Origin: Oscillospiraceae bacterium | GTDB taxonomy: Bacteria > Bacillota > Clostridia > Oscillospirales > Oscillospiraceae | NCBI GenBank assembly: GCA_017458065.1 | Contig: JAFTGD010000036.1 | Coordinates: 1-51,312 of the forward strand | DNA length: 51,312 nucleotides | Reading direction: 5' to 3' | Shown here: one piece after another, positions 15,013-23,230 of the stretch | How positions within the stretch are numbered: position 1 is the stretch's first letter | Layout of the letters: every line of letters starts with the position of its first letter | The notes under the pieces: model-generated | The model's database searches: none | Told to the model about the DNA's origin: nothing | What the model saw: only the letters and a program-made list of their open reading frames with translations | Program-made: the position numbers and the translations under genes

Positions 15013-16525
15013 AGCACTGAATATTATTCAAGATCCTACTCTTACATATCATCAGGAGTTGCTGGCTTTGGCTCGTCTGGGGGAGAGCACAGACAATTCT
15101 CTGCGCTATTCGGATGCCTATTATGAGGCTAAAAGAAAAGGCGCTCTCTGCGACTTAAATGAGGGAGTCATGCCGTATCGCCCTCGCTACATCTGCCCAG
15201 ACTACGATCTGCTGTTTCAGAAGGGCTGCAAATTCCTGGAACTGGATCCGCCGAAAGATCTGCTCGAAGCGGTGAACGTGCTGGAGATTTTCTACTGTCA
15301 TGTCCCGTCCATAACCAGTTTCCCGGTTTATCTGGGTGATCTTGACAGGCTGCTTGAGCCCTTTGTCGTCAGGGAAGACCGCGCTTATGCCAAAAAAGTG
15401 TTGGGCCTTTTCCTGCGCAACATTGACCGTGTGCAGACGGACTCTTTTGTACACGCGGATATCGGGCCGGAAGACAGCATCACCGCGCGGCTTCTGCTTG
15501 AGCTGACCGAGGAAATGCAGCTTGCTGTGCCGAATCTCACCCTGCGTTATGATCCGGAAACGACGAGCGACGACTTTGCCCTCGCCTGCGTCAAATGTAT
15601 GCTTAAAACCGCTAAACCATCTTTTGCCAACCACCGCATGTTCGTCAAAGAATGGGGAGAGAGGTATGCCATCGCCTCCTGTTACAACGGCCTGTCCATC
15701 GGTGGCGGTGGATTTACCTTGCCTCGCCTGCGGCTGTACGAATGCGCCCTGGATGCAAAGAGCCCGGAAGACTTCCTCGAGCGCGAACTGCCGCGCCATA
15801 TTGATTTACAGCTGGAATACATGGATAAGCGTGTGAAGTTCATCGTGGAGCAGTCGTCTTTCTTCAAGACAAATTTCCTGGTCACGGAGGGCTTTGTGAA
15901 GAGAGAGAATTTCACAGGCATGTTTGGCGTGGTAGGCCTGGCCGAGTGCTGCAATTACCTGCTGGGGATCACGGACAAAAAGAAGGGCTTCGGCATGAAC
16001 GAGGAAGCCACAGCTCTTGGACTGCGCATCATGGACGCTATAGATGCACGTGTGAAGGCTCATGAAGCACCTTACTGTGAAGCCTATGGCCATCGTTATC
16101 GGTTGCATGCGCAGGTCGGCATTGATACAGACGGCATGGACGACTCTCCCGGTACGCGCATTCCCATTGGGGTGGAACCGACAATGCTGGAACAGCTTGA
16201 GGTCAATGAAAAATTTCACCCTTATTTCCCAACCGGTACCGGTGACATCTTCAAGTTCGAGGAGACATGGCTCAAGACTCCTGATGCGATTCTCGCCATT
16301 ATCAAGGGCTCTCTGGAAAACGGCCTGCGTTACTTCTCCGGCTATCTTGAGAACAACGATGTAGTGCGCGTAACAGGCTACCTTGTAAAAAAGAGCGAGA
16401 TCGAAAAACTGCGGGCCAAGAAACAGTCGCTCAACAACGTGACCGTTTTCGGTATGGGCGCACAGGACGGCGGACACGCCCTTGATCGGAGGGTTCAGCA
16501 GTATGGTGAAGGCACCGGTCAATAA
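15005..16525 (+). CDS. yjjI: YjjI-family glycyl radical enzyme
   Basis: A 506-residue member of the YjjI family (formerly DUF3029), starting ATG at 15005 with AAGGAG. The radical glycine motif is VVRVTGY, with G458, 48 residues before the C-terminus; other glycyl radical enzymes have RVSGY. A Cys-rich core, GLAECCNYLLG, is a candidate active-site region. The enzyme is activated by the partner YjjW, whose gene overlaps its end by 23 bases. The substrate of YjjI is not established to my knowledge. In E. coli yjjI-yjjW lies beside the deoCABD nucleoside genes, and here it lies between a 5'-nucleotidase and a nucleoside importer plus DeoD, which favours a role in (deoxy)nucleoside or pentose breakdown. 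Confidence 0.93.
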   Translation: MSEALNIIQDPTLTYHQELLALARLGESTDNSLRYSDAYYEAKRKGALCDLNEGVMPYRPRYICPDYDLLFQKGCKFLELDPPKDLLEAVNVLEIFYCHVPSITSFPVYLGDLDRLLEPFVVREDRAYAKKVLGLFLRNIDRVQTDSFVHADIGPEDSITARLLLELTEEMQLAVPNLTLRYDPETTSDDFALACVKCMLKTAKPSFANHRMFVKEWGERYAIASCYNGLSIGGGGFTLPRLRLYECALDAKSPEDFLERELPRHIDLQLEYMDKRVKFIVEQSSFFKTNFLVTEGFVKRENFTGMFGVVGLAECCNYLLGITDKKKGFGMNEEATALGLRIMDAIDARVKAHEAPYCEAYGHRYRLHAQVGIDTDGMDDSPGTRIPIGVEPTMLEQLEVNEKFHPYFPTGTGDIFKFEETWLKTPDAILAIIKGSLENGLRYFSGYLENNDVVRVTGYLVKKSEIEKLRAKKQSLNNVTVFGMGAQDGGHALDRRVQQYGEGTGQ

Positions 16526-17345
16526 GATCATTCCTTTTTCCAATGTAGACGGGCCAGGAAACCGTACTTCGATTTTTTTTCAAGGCTGTCCCTTCAACTG
16601 TCTGTTCTGCCACAATCCGGAGACCATTCATCTCTGCAGAAACTGCGGTGTCTGCGTGAAAAACTGCCCGGTAGGAGCTCTGAATATTGATGCGGATTAC
16701 AAGGTAATCTGGAATCGGGAAAAATGTGTTCAATGTGACACCTGCATTAAGGTCTGTCCGCACGACGCCTCACCGAAAATCCAATGGATGACAGTAGAAG
16801 AAGTCATGAAAGAGGTTCGACGTGCATCACCTTATATTGCAGGGATCACCACTTCAGGCGGGGAATGCACCCTTCAAAACGAATTTCTGATTGAGCTGTT
16901 TTCCAACGTTCTGAAACTGGGCAAGACCTGTCTGATCGACTCCAACGGCTCTTTTGACTTTGAGGCGGACCCGCGTGTGCTGAAAGTTTCAGAAGGCGTG
17001 ATGCTGGATGTCAAAGCAGTTGAGAAGGGCTGGAATGATGAACTGATCTCTTTTCCGAGGGACATCGTCCTGAAGAATCTTGATTATCTGCTGCAGATCG
17101 GAAAACTCTATGAGGTACGAACCCTGATCTTCCCAAACCGCGACCGGGAGAATGAAGAAACCGTCCGTTATGTGGCGGAACACATTCGTGACCGTTGCTT
17201 CTATAAAATTATACGTTATCGCCCTTATGGCGTACGGGAAAAGAACCGCAAACGAATAGGAGAATTCGAAACCGATTTAGATTATGCGGAGAGATTTGCC
17301 GCTCTCGCACGCGAAAAGGGTGCGACAAAAGCATATGTAGTATAA
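16503..17345 (+). CDS. yjjW: YjjW-family glycyl radical enzyme activase
   Basis: A 280-residue radical SAM protein. The SAM cluster motif is CPFNCLFC (C29, C33, C36). An inserted ferredoxin-like domain carries two further 4Fe-4S motifs: C45-x2-C48-x2-C51-x3-C55 and C75-x2-C78-x2-C81-x3-C85. TTSGGECTLQ matches the SAM-binding GGE region. It abstracts the YjjI glycine hydrogen to make the radical. Start at 16503 chosen over 16482 because GGAGGG lies about 10 bases upstream. It overlaps yjjI by 23 bases and is followed by a bidirectional terminator. Confidence 0.95.
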   Translation: MVKAPVNKIIPFSNVDGPGNRTSIFFQGCPFNCLFCHNPETIHLCRNCGVCVKNCPVGALNIDADYKVIWNREKCVQCDTCIKVCPHDASPKIQWMTVEEVMKEVRRASPYIAGITTSGGECTLQNEFLIELFSNVLKLGKTCLIDSNGSFDFEADPRVLKVSEGVMLDVKAVEKGWNDELISFPRDIVLKNLDYLLQIGKLYEVRTLIFPNRDRENEETVRYVAEHIRDRCFYKIIRYRPYGVREKNRKRIGEFETDLDYAERFAALAREKGATKAYVV

Positions 17346-17356
17346 CCAGAGTAGAC

Positions 17357-17395
17357 AAAAACACCCGGAGGCTGAATATGCCTTCGGGTGTTTAT
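17357..17395. terminator. Bidirectional terminator between yjjW and the nucleoside importer
   Basis: AAACACCCG (17359-17367) pairs with CGGGTGTTT (17385-17393), with an inner imperfect GAGGC/GCCTT stem and A- and T-rich flanks. It serves the two converging transcripts. Confidence 0.8.
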
Positions 17396-17430
17396 TTGAG
17401 AAGCAGAAGATTCTGTTGGAAACAGAGAGC

Positions 17431-18375
17431 TTATTTTGCTTTGATGTAGGGTTTGCCGTTGGCGGCGGGAACACGGGATTTGCCGACAAAGAGCACCAGA
17501 ACGATAACCGTGACCACATAAGGGATCATGGAAATCAGATGCATGTTCACGCCGGAGGAACCACCTAGCACGACCTTCAGACCGGAGCAGAAGCCGAAGA
17601 GCAGGCACCCGATCAGAGCGCCGTGGGGACGGAACTTGCCGAAAATGACCGCGGCGATGGCGATGAAACCTTGGCCGACAATCGAGATCGGCCGGAACTG
17701 GGTGGAGACGGTCATGGTGACACAGGCGCCTCCGAGACCGGCGAGGAAACCGGAAATGCAAACGCAGGCAAATCGCATCGCAATGACGTTGATACCCAGC
17801 GTCTCACAAGCCTGAGGATGCTCGCCGCAGGCACGCAGCCGCAGACCGAAACGGGTCTTGTAAAACACAAACCAGACAACAATCACCGCGAGGAAAACCA
17901 AGTAGGTGGAGGCATAATTTGCAACGACGTTGTCCATAAAGCGGCCGAACACAGTCGTGGTATCGAAGACACCGGAGAAAAGCTTGGGAATCTTCTGGCT
18001 GGCGGTCAGAGGGATGGTATCGGTGGAGTTGAAGAGGACTTTTGCAATCATAATGACAATGCCGGGTCCAAGCATGTTGATGGCGGTGCCGGCGATAGTC
18101 TGGTCCGCGCCGAGGTTCACCGTGGCGATCGCATGCAGCATGCCGAAAAAGGCTCCGGCAAGACCACCGCAAAGAAAGCCGATCCAGGGGTTGCCAGTAA
18201 AATAGGCGACCACGGTGCCGGTGAAAGCGCCGGCAGTCATCATGCCCTCAATACCGATGTTGACGACACCGGAGACCTCGGAGAAGCAGGAGCCGAGAGC
18301 GGCATACAGCAGCGGGGTAGAATAAATCAGAGTGGCATAAAGAATGATACCAAAACTGTTCCAGAAGTTTGTCAT
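17431..18375 (-). CDS. nupQ: Nucleoside ABC importer permease, NupQ-like
   Basis: A 314-residue membrane protein with about eight to ten helices, of the BMP/nucleoside branch of branched-chain-type permeases. Motifs include VNIGIEGMMTAGA near residues 38-50 and RLRACGEHPQACETLGI, both typical of NupQ/YufQ. It starts ATG overlapping the stop of the upstream permease by 4 bases. With the other permease it forms the channel for nucleosides delivered by the binding protein at 21190-22194. It is the last gene of the operon. Substrate choice among purine, pyrimidine or deoxynucleosides is not readable. Confidence 0.88.
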   Translation of the reverse strand: MTNFWNSFGIILYATLIYSTPLLYAALGSCFSEVSGVVNIGIEGMMTAGAFTGTVVAYFTGNPWIGFLCGGLAGAFFGMLHAIATVNLGADQTIAGTAINMLGPGIVIMIAKVLFNSTDTIPLTASQKIPKLFSGVFDTTTVFGRFMDNVVANYASTYLVFLAVIVVWFVFYKTRFGLRLRACGEHPQACETLGINVIAMRFACVCISGFLAGLGGACVTMTVSTQFRPISIVGQGFIAIAAVIFGKFRPHGALIGCLLFGFCSGLKVVLGGSSGVNMHLISMIPYVVTVIVLVLFVGKSRVPAANGKPYIKAK

Positions 18376-19499
18376 GTCCCTTGCACCTCCTTCTTATCTG
18401 CGGATACAGGCGGTTTCGGAGGCGCTTTCGGCGCTTTCTTCAGGAATTTCAGCCTCCGGAAGATGACGGAAATAGCAATGAAGAAAACGACGGTTCCAAC
18501 GATGACATTAATCAGCTGTGTCGGAGCTCCGACCAGATTCAGCTTACTGCCGCCGTACATCAGCGCGCCGTAGAAGAGACCGGCAATGAAGACGCCGAAG
18601 GGATTGGAAACGCCGATCAGGGCAACGACAATGCCGGCAAACCCAAAGCCCTCTTGGGAGGAAAAGATCGAGATGCGGCTGCCCATACCCATCAGCTGAA
18701 GCGCACCGGCCAGTCCACCCAGGGCCCCGGAAATCGCAAGCGCGGTCAGAATGGAGCGATTGACATTAATGCCGCCGTATTCCGCAGCGAACTTGTTGTA
18801 GCCGACAGCTTTCAATTCATAGCCGAGGGTAGTCTTTTCAATGATGAACCACACCAGGAGCATCACAAGGATGGCTACAAGGATCCCCCAGTTAGCAGTC
18901 GGGCAGAGACCGACACTCTTGATGAAATCCTTGGAGAAGAGCATGCTGGCGTTGGAGGAAATATTTTTTGTCGCTTCGGCGGAACCTTCGCTTTTTATAG
19001 CCGGGATTCCTGCAATAAAGTTGGAGAGATAGAAGGCGATCCAGTTGAACATAATCATGGAGAGCACTTCATTGATTCCCCACTTTGTTTTCAGAAAACC
19101 AACGATAATCCCCCAGAGTGCACCGGCAGCCATCGCCGCGAGGAAGCAGAGCGGGATCAGGAGGGGCTTCGGAAGGGAACCGCACAGGATTCCAACAACG
19201 GCTGCCGCCATCGAACCAACAACAAACTGTCCTTCTGCGCCAATATTGAAGACGCCGGTTTTAAACGAAAAAGCGACGGACAACCCAGCCACAATATAGG
19301 GAACCGAGTACACAACAACATAAGAGAAGCCTTTCAGGCTGGTAACACTGTTGAGAAGACGTCCGTAAGCCGCTCCAACGGAAAGACCCATTACCGCAAG
19401 GAAAGCTGCGCCGACCAGGAAGCCGAGGATGATGGAGAGCAGGATATGGATAAATGTGCTCTCGGACACAAAATCCAAAAAGCCTTTTTTCTTTGTCAT
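18372..19499 (-). CDS. nupP: Nucleoside ABC importer permease, NupP-like
   Basis: A 375-residue permease, longer than its partner by an N-terminal helix and a periplasm-side loop (about 165-195). VFNIGAEGQFVVG is the family counterpart of the partner's VNIGIEGMM motif, and KAVGYNKFAAEYGGINV is the cytoplasmic coupling loop. A Lys/Pro-rich C-terminal tail follows. The stop and start overlap neighbours by 4 bases on both sides, so ATPase and the two permeases are translated as a unit. Confidence 0.88.
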   Translation of the reverse strand: MTKKKGFLDFVSESTFIHILLSIILGFLVGAAFLAVMGLSVGAAYGRLLNSVTSLKGFSYVVVYSVPYIVAGLSVAFSFKTGVFNIGAEGQFVVGSMAAAVVGILCGSLPKPLLIPLCFLAAMAAGALWGIIVGFLKTKWGINEVLSMIMFNWIAFYLSNFIAGIPAIKSEGSAEATKNISSNASMLFSKDFIKSVGLCPTANWGILVAILVMLLVWFIIEKTTLGYELKAVGYNKFAAEYGGINVNRSILTALAISGALGGLAGALQLMGMGSRISIFSSQEGFGFAGIVVALIGVSNPFGVFIAGLFYGALMYGGSKLNLVGAPTQLINVIVGTVVFFIAISVIFRRLKFLKKAPKAPPKPPVSADKKEVQGT

Positions 19500-21037
19500 T
19501 GCGATTTCCCTCCTCCTGCCATCATCAGGCCCAGGGTGTTTTCATCTGCTTCCTTGCCGGGGATGGAGCTCACGATCTGCCCATCAAAGATGACATCAAT
19601 GATATCGGAAAGACTCATGATCTCATCCAACTCAAAGGAGACCAGAAGAACAGCCTTGCCTTTATTACGCTGATCCACAATGTACTTGTGGACATATTCA
19701 ATAGCGCCGACGTCCAGGCCGCGGGTCGGATTGACCGCGATCAGCAGGTCTTTGTCGTTCTGAACTTCACGGGCGATAATGACCTTCTGCTGGTTGCCGC
19801 CGGAGAGTGTACCGGCAGGGCGCTTTTCACTCTTTGGCGGACGAATGTCATAGTTTTCAATGGACTCAGTCGCATGTTGGAAAATCGGATCGCGCTGGAG
19901 AACGGATTTTTTGGAAAAGGGATCCTCTTCATAATTTTGGAGAATCAGATTGTCCTCGATCGAGAAATCTAGCACCAGACCGTGTTTCTGGCGGTCGGCG
20001 GGAATGCTGGATACGCCATGCTCAAAGCCGAAACGGGGCGGCTTGTTGAAAACATCCACGCCATTGACAAGCACCTGACCCGAAACGCCCTTACGCAGAC
20101 CTGTGATGACTTCGACAAGCTCGGTCTGGCCGTTTCCGTCAATACCGGCAATACCGACGATCTCGCCGCGGCGAACCTGAAGATTCAGCCCCTTGACAAT
20201 CTCAACATCGCGATAGTCCTTGCAGTGGAGATCCTTTACATCCAGAACAACCTCGCCAGGGGTCTGTTCCTGTTTGTCGACCTTGAAGCTGACTTTGCGG
20301 CCGACCATCATGCTGGCCAGATCGTTCTCATCCACGTCGTCCACATCGACCGTGCCGATGTATTTTCCGAGACGAATGATAGTGCAGAAGTCCGCGGATT
20401 CCTTGATCTCCTTCAGTTTGTGCGTGATAATGATGATGCTCTTGCCGTCTTTGACCAGGTTGTGCATGATGGCAATCAGTTCCACAATCTCCTGCGGCGT
20501 GAGAGAAGAAGTGGGCTCGTCAAGGATCAGAATATCCGCGCCGCGGTACAGCGCTTTGAGAATTTCAACTCGCTGCTGCATGCCGACGGAGATGTCTTCT
20601 ATTTTCGCATCCGGATCGATGGACAGCCCATAACGCTCAGAAATCTCCACAACATTTTTTCGTGCTGTTGCCATATCCAGTTTAATGCCCTTCTGCGGCT
20701 CCGTGCCCAAGACGATGTTTTCCGTTACCGTAAATGGCTGGATAAGCATAAAGTGCTGATGGACCATGCCGATTCCAGCATCGATGGCATCGCGGGGATT
20801 GTTCATTTCAATTTTTTTCCCGTTTACCAGAATGTCGCCGGAAGTAGGCTTCAACAAGCCGTAAAGCTGGTTCATCAGGGTTGACTTGCCAGCGCCGTTT
20901 TCGCCGAGAATTGCGTGGATTTCACCCTTGTGGACTGTGAGATTGATTCCGTCATTGGCCACAAAATCGCCAAATTTCTTGACGATATTGCGCATTTCAA
21001 TTACGGGGGTATTCATGTCCACATATTCTTTTGCCAA
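19496..21037 (-). CDS. nupO: Nucleoside ABC importer ATPase, NupO-like
   Basis: A 513-residue protein with two fused ABC domains. The first has Walker [10 protein letters not shown] (45-53) and Walker [11 protein letters not shown]. The second has a degenerate Walker A (GIDGNGQTE) and signature LSGGNQQKV. This layout is typical of BMP-type and CUT2 importers. The start is taken as TTG at 21037, 8 bases after AGGGGG; an ATG at 21016 (MNTPVIEMRN) lacks such a site, and the longer open reading from 21133 has none and overlaps the terminator. It powers the two downstream permeases. Confidence 0.88.
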   Translation of the reverse strand: MAKEYVDMNTPVIEMRNIVKKFGDFVANDGINLTVHKGEIHAILGENGAGKSTLMNQLYGLLKPTSGDILVNGKKIEMNNPRDAIDAGIGMVHQHFMLIQPFTVTENIVLGTEPQKGIKLDMATARKNVVEISERYGLSIDPDAKIEDISVGMQQRVEILKALYRGADILILDEPTSSLTPQEIVELIAIMHNLVKDGKSIIIITHKLKEIKESADFCTIIRLGKYIGTVDVDDVDENDLASMMVGRKVSFKVDKQEQTPGEVVLDVKDLHCKDYRDVEIVKGLNLQVRRGEIVGIAGIDGNGQTELVEVITGLRKGVSGQVLVNGVDVFNKPPRFGFEHGVSSIPADRQKHGLVLDFSIEDNLILQNYEEDPFSKKSVLQRDPIFQHATESIENYDIRPPKSEKRPAGTLSGGNQQKVIIAREVQNDKDLLIAVNPTRGLDVGAIEYVHKYIVDQRNKGKAVLLVSFELDEIMSLSDIIDVIFDGQIVSSIPGKEADENTLGLMMAGGGKSQ

Positions 21038-21130
21038 ATCGACCGCCCCCTTTTCAATAAGAAGATAAATTATTCTATCATATTCACATTCATTTTTCCA
21101 CAGGGAATTCACGGTTTTTTCACAAAGAAA

Positions 21131-21156
21131 CACTGCCCGGATTACTCCGGGCAGTG
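21131..21156 (-). terminator. Attenuator hairpin after the nucleoside-binding protein
   Basis: Perfect 11-bp stem CACTGCCCGGA/TCCGGGCAGTG with a 4-base loop, followed on the minus strand by a T-rich stretch. Partial termination here would give more binding protein than ATPase and permeases. Confidence 0.75.
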
Positions 21157-21189
21157 CAGATGAAATCGTTATGTGCGTAAGAAAAAGGA

Positions 21190-22194
21190 TTAGTCATCAA
21201 GGGTGAAAGCGGGGCAATCGTCAACGCTGGTGGGAACGACGACATCACCGGCGATAACGGCGGCCTTTGCATTCTCAACAAGCTCGAGAACGTCTGCGGG
21301 GATGTTGTCGCGGGTCGGGGCAAGGTCAACACCGCCGTTGGACAGGTCATACAGATGTACACCGGCGACAAATTCGTCAGCGGCAACCGCCTTGGAGATG
21401 TCCTGAGAAGCGACATCGACGCGCTTCATGGCAGAGGTGATGACATGCTCGGGAGCGAGAGAGGACTGGTCAGTGTCAACACCGATAGCCCAGATGCCTT
21501 CCTCGTCGCAGGCGTTGATCACACCGATGCCGGTGCCGCCGGCAGCCTGATAGATGACGTCCGCGCCCTTGGTGATCATGTCTTTTGCCGCGGTGGAGCC
21601 GCCGGCGATGTCACCGAAGTTGTTGGCGTTGTACTGCAGAACGGTGGCGTCCGGGCAGACTTCCTGAACACCGGTGATGAAGCCGATGCCGAAGAGGTTC
21701 ATGGAATCAGAGACCATGCCCTGGACATAACCGACGGTCTTGGACTCGGTCACGGAACCGGCAACCAGACCGACAAGGTAGGAGGCCTGCTCCTGGGCGA
21801 ACATCAGGCAGGCAACGTTCGGAAGGTCAGCGCAGGAAGAGTCATCAATGATGGCAAAGAGCTGGTCGGGGTTATCCTCGGCAGCCTCGCGGGTGGCATC
21901 GGCCAGCATGTAGCCGACGCAGATGATCAGATCATACTCTTCATCGATGAAGGTGTTGATGTTGGTCTGATAGTCGGCGTCTGTCTTGCTCTCCAGATAG
22001 GCAACCTCAAAGGTGTCATCTTCCGCGGCAAGGGCCTGCAGGCCTTCCCAGGAAGTCTGGTTGAAAGACTTGTCGTTCACGCCGCCGACGTCGGTGACCA
22101 TACCGATTTTGACGGTGTCAGCGGCAAAGGCGCTCGGAACCGCAAACGCCAGAACCATGCAGAGAACCAGTGCGATAGAAAGGATCTTCTTCAT
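21190..22194 (-). CDS. BMP-family nucleoside-binding protein
   Basis: A 334-residue substrate-binding protein of the BMP/Med/TmpC family, starting VKIGMVTDVGGVNDKSFNQ after the signal sequence. The signal peptide (MKKILSIALVLCMVLAFAV...AFA) looks like a type I site with no lipobox cysteine, unlike most BMP lipoproteins, so membrane anchoring is not evident. Later motifs include AAGGTGIGVINAC and IGVDTDQSSLAP. It delivers nucleosides to the NupOPQ-like complex. CGGAGG precedes the ATG. It is the first gene of its operon, with a clear promoter and a palindrome upstream. Confidence 0.92.
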   Translation of the reverse strand: MKKILSIALVLCMVLAFAVPSAFAADTVKIGMVTDVGGVNDKSFNQTSWEGLQALAAEDDTFEVAYLESKTDADYQTNINTFIDEEYDLIICVGYMLADATREAAEDNPDQLFAIIDDSSCADLPNVACLMFAQEQASYLVGLVAGSVTESKTVGYVQGMVSDSMNLFGIGFITGVQEVCPDATVLQYNANNFGDIAGGSTAAKDMITKGADVIYQAAGGTGIGVINACDEEGIWAIGVDTDQSSLAPEHVITSAMKRVDVASQDISKAVAADEFVAGVHLYDLSNGGVDLAPTRDNIPADVLELVENAKAAVIAGDVVVPTSVDDCPAFTLDD

Positions 22195-22227
22195 TTGTTT
22201 TCCTCCGTTAATAGAATTGATTTGATT

Positions 22228-22247
22228 TCTCAGGGAGCTCCCTGAGA
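22228..22247. promoter_or_regulatory. 20-bp perfect palindrome in the BMP operon leader
   Basis: TCTCAGGGAGCTCCCTGAGA is a perfect palindrome starting about 10 bases downstream of the -10 box, close to the expected transcription start. The position fits a repressor operator; a hairpin in the leader or the deoD terminator are alternatives (no T-run follows). Confidence 0.5.
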
Positions 22248-22256
22248 CCGTTTGTT

Positions 22257-22286
22257 ATTATACCATGTGCACGGGGGCATAATCAA
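22257..22286 (-). promoter_or_regulatory. Promoter of the nucleoside importer operon
   Basis: Minus strand -35 TTGATT (22281-22286), 18-base spacer, perfect -10 TATAAT (22257-22262). Confidence 0.7.
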
Positions 22287-22315
22287 GGGAAATCTTTACA
22301 AATTAACAACAGAAT

Positions 22316-23056
22316 TTAACCGAGCTTTGCCATCTCGACGGCGGTGTCCAGGGCCACCTCCATCATCTGGGTAAAGGAGCTCTGCCGCTCTTCCGCGGGG
22401 AGGTTGTCCTCCGGACGGTAGATGTGGTCGGAGATGGTGCAGATGCAGAGCGCCCGCTTGCCCGCATAGGCTGCGTTGGCATAGAGACCGGCGGCCTCCA
22501 TCTCCACAGCGAGCACGCCCATCCGCTTCCACTGGTCGTTTTTGGAGCAGCCCTCGGCGGCGTAGAAGGGGTCGGAGGAGAGAATGTTGCCGACGCGCAT
22601 GTCGATGCCGCGGCGCTTCGCGACGGCGACGGCGGTGCTGAGCAGGGTGTAGTCCGCGATGGGGGCGAAGGTGGCGGTTTCACCGAGGCCGAAGCTCTTG
22701 ACATAGTTGGAGTTGGTGCAGGCAGCCTGCCCGGCGACGAGGTCGCGCAGCTTCAGGTCGTCCTGCAGCGCGCCGGCCGAGCCGATGCGGATGATGTTGT
22801 CCACATCATAGAAGTTGAAGAGCTCCCAGCTGTAGATGCCGATGGACGGGATGCCCATGCCGGAGGCCATGACCGTCACGGGGACGCCCTTCCAGGTGCC
22901 GGTGTGGCCCTGTACGCCGCGGACGTTGTTGACCAGAACGGGGTCGGTGAGGAAGGTCTCGGCAATGAATTTGGCCCGGAGCGGGTCGCCGGGCATCAGG
23001 ACGGTCTTTGCGATCTGTTCTTTCGCTGCGTTGATATGGGGGGTCGGGATGGACAT
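22316..23056 (-). CDS. deoD: Purine nucleoside phosphorylase, DeoD type
   Basis: A 246-residue hexameric-type phosphorylase. Motifs: VLMPGDPLRAKFIAE (phosphate-binding Arg), IRIGSAGAL, ILSSDPFY, AVEMEAAGLY (ribose-binding Met-Glu) and TISDH with the catalytic Asp that protonates purine N7. It splits purine (deoxy)nucleosides to base plus (deoxy)ribose 1-phosphate in the cytoplasm. AGGAGG precedes the ATG. It lies directly upstream of the importer operon and follows a leader of about 140 bases with its own promoter. The neighbours give a full route: nucleotide, nucleoside, import, phosphorolysis. Confidence 0.95.
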   Translation of the reverse strand: MSIPTPHINAAKEQIAKTVLMPGDPLRAKFIAETFLTDPVLVNNVRGVQGHTGTWKGVPVTVMASGMGIPSIGIYSWELFNFYDVDNIIRIGSAGALQDDLKLRDLVAGQAACTNSNYVKSFGLGETATFAPIADYTLLSTAVAVAKRRGIDMRVGNILSSDPFYAAEGCSKNDQWKRMGVLAVEMEAAGLYANAAYAGKRALCICTISDHIYRPEDNLPAEERQSSFTQMMEVALDTAVEMAKLG

Positions 23057-23200
23057 GGGGATACCTCCTGTAAAGTGAATGGTAGAAGCAAACGGATCGT
23101 ACGGAGAGACATATGGATGAACAAAAACAGTCTGCCCGTTCTCCCCGTCTCCGGCAGGGACAACGCCTGTTCCGGCAGAATATGCCGTGTCTCAATATTC

Positions 23201-23230
23201 ATTATAACGGAAGCGATCAGACGCTGTCAA
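23201..23230 (-). promoter_or_regulatory. Near-consensus promoter of deoD
   Basis: Minus strand -35 TTGACA (23225-23230), 18-base spacer, -10 TATAAT (23201-23206). The -35 lies within the last codons of the ROK gene. The roughly 140-base leader contains short CTGCC/GGCAG stems followed by a T-rich stretch, but no riboswitch class I recognise. Confidence 0.75.
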
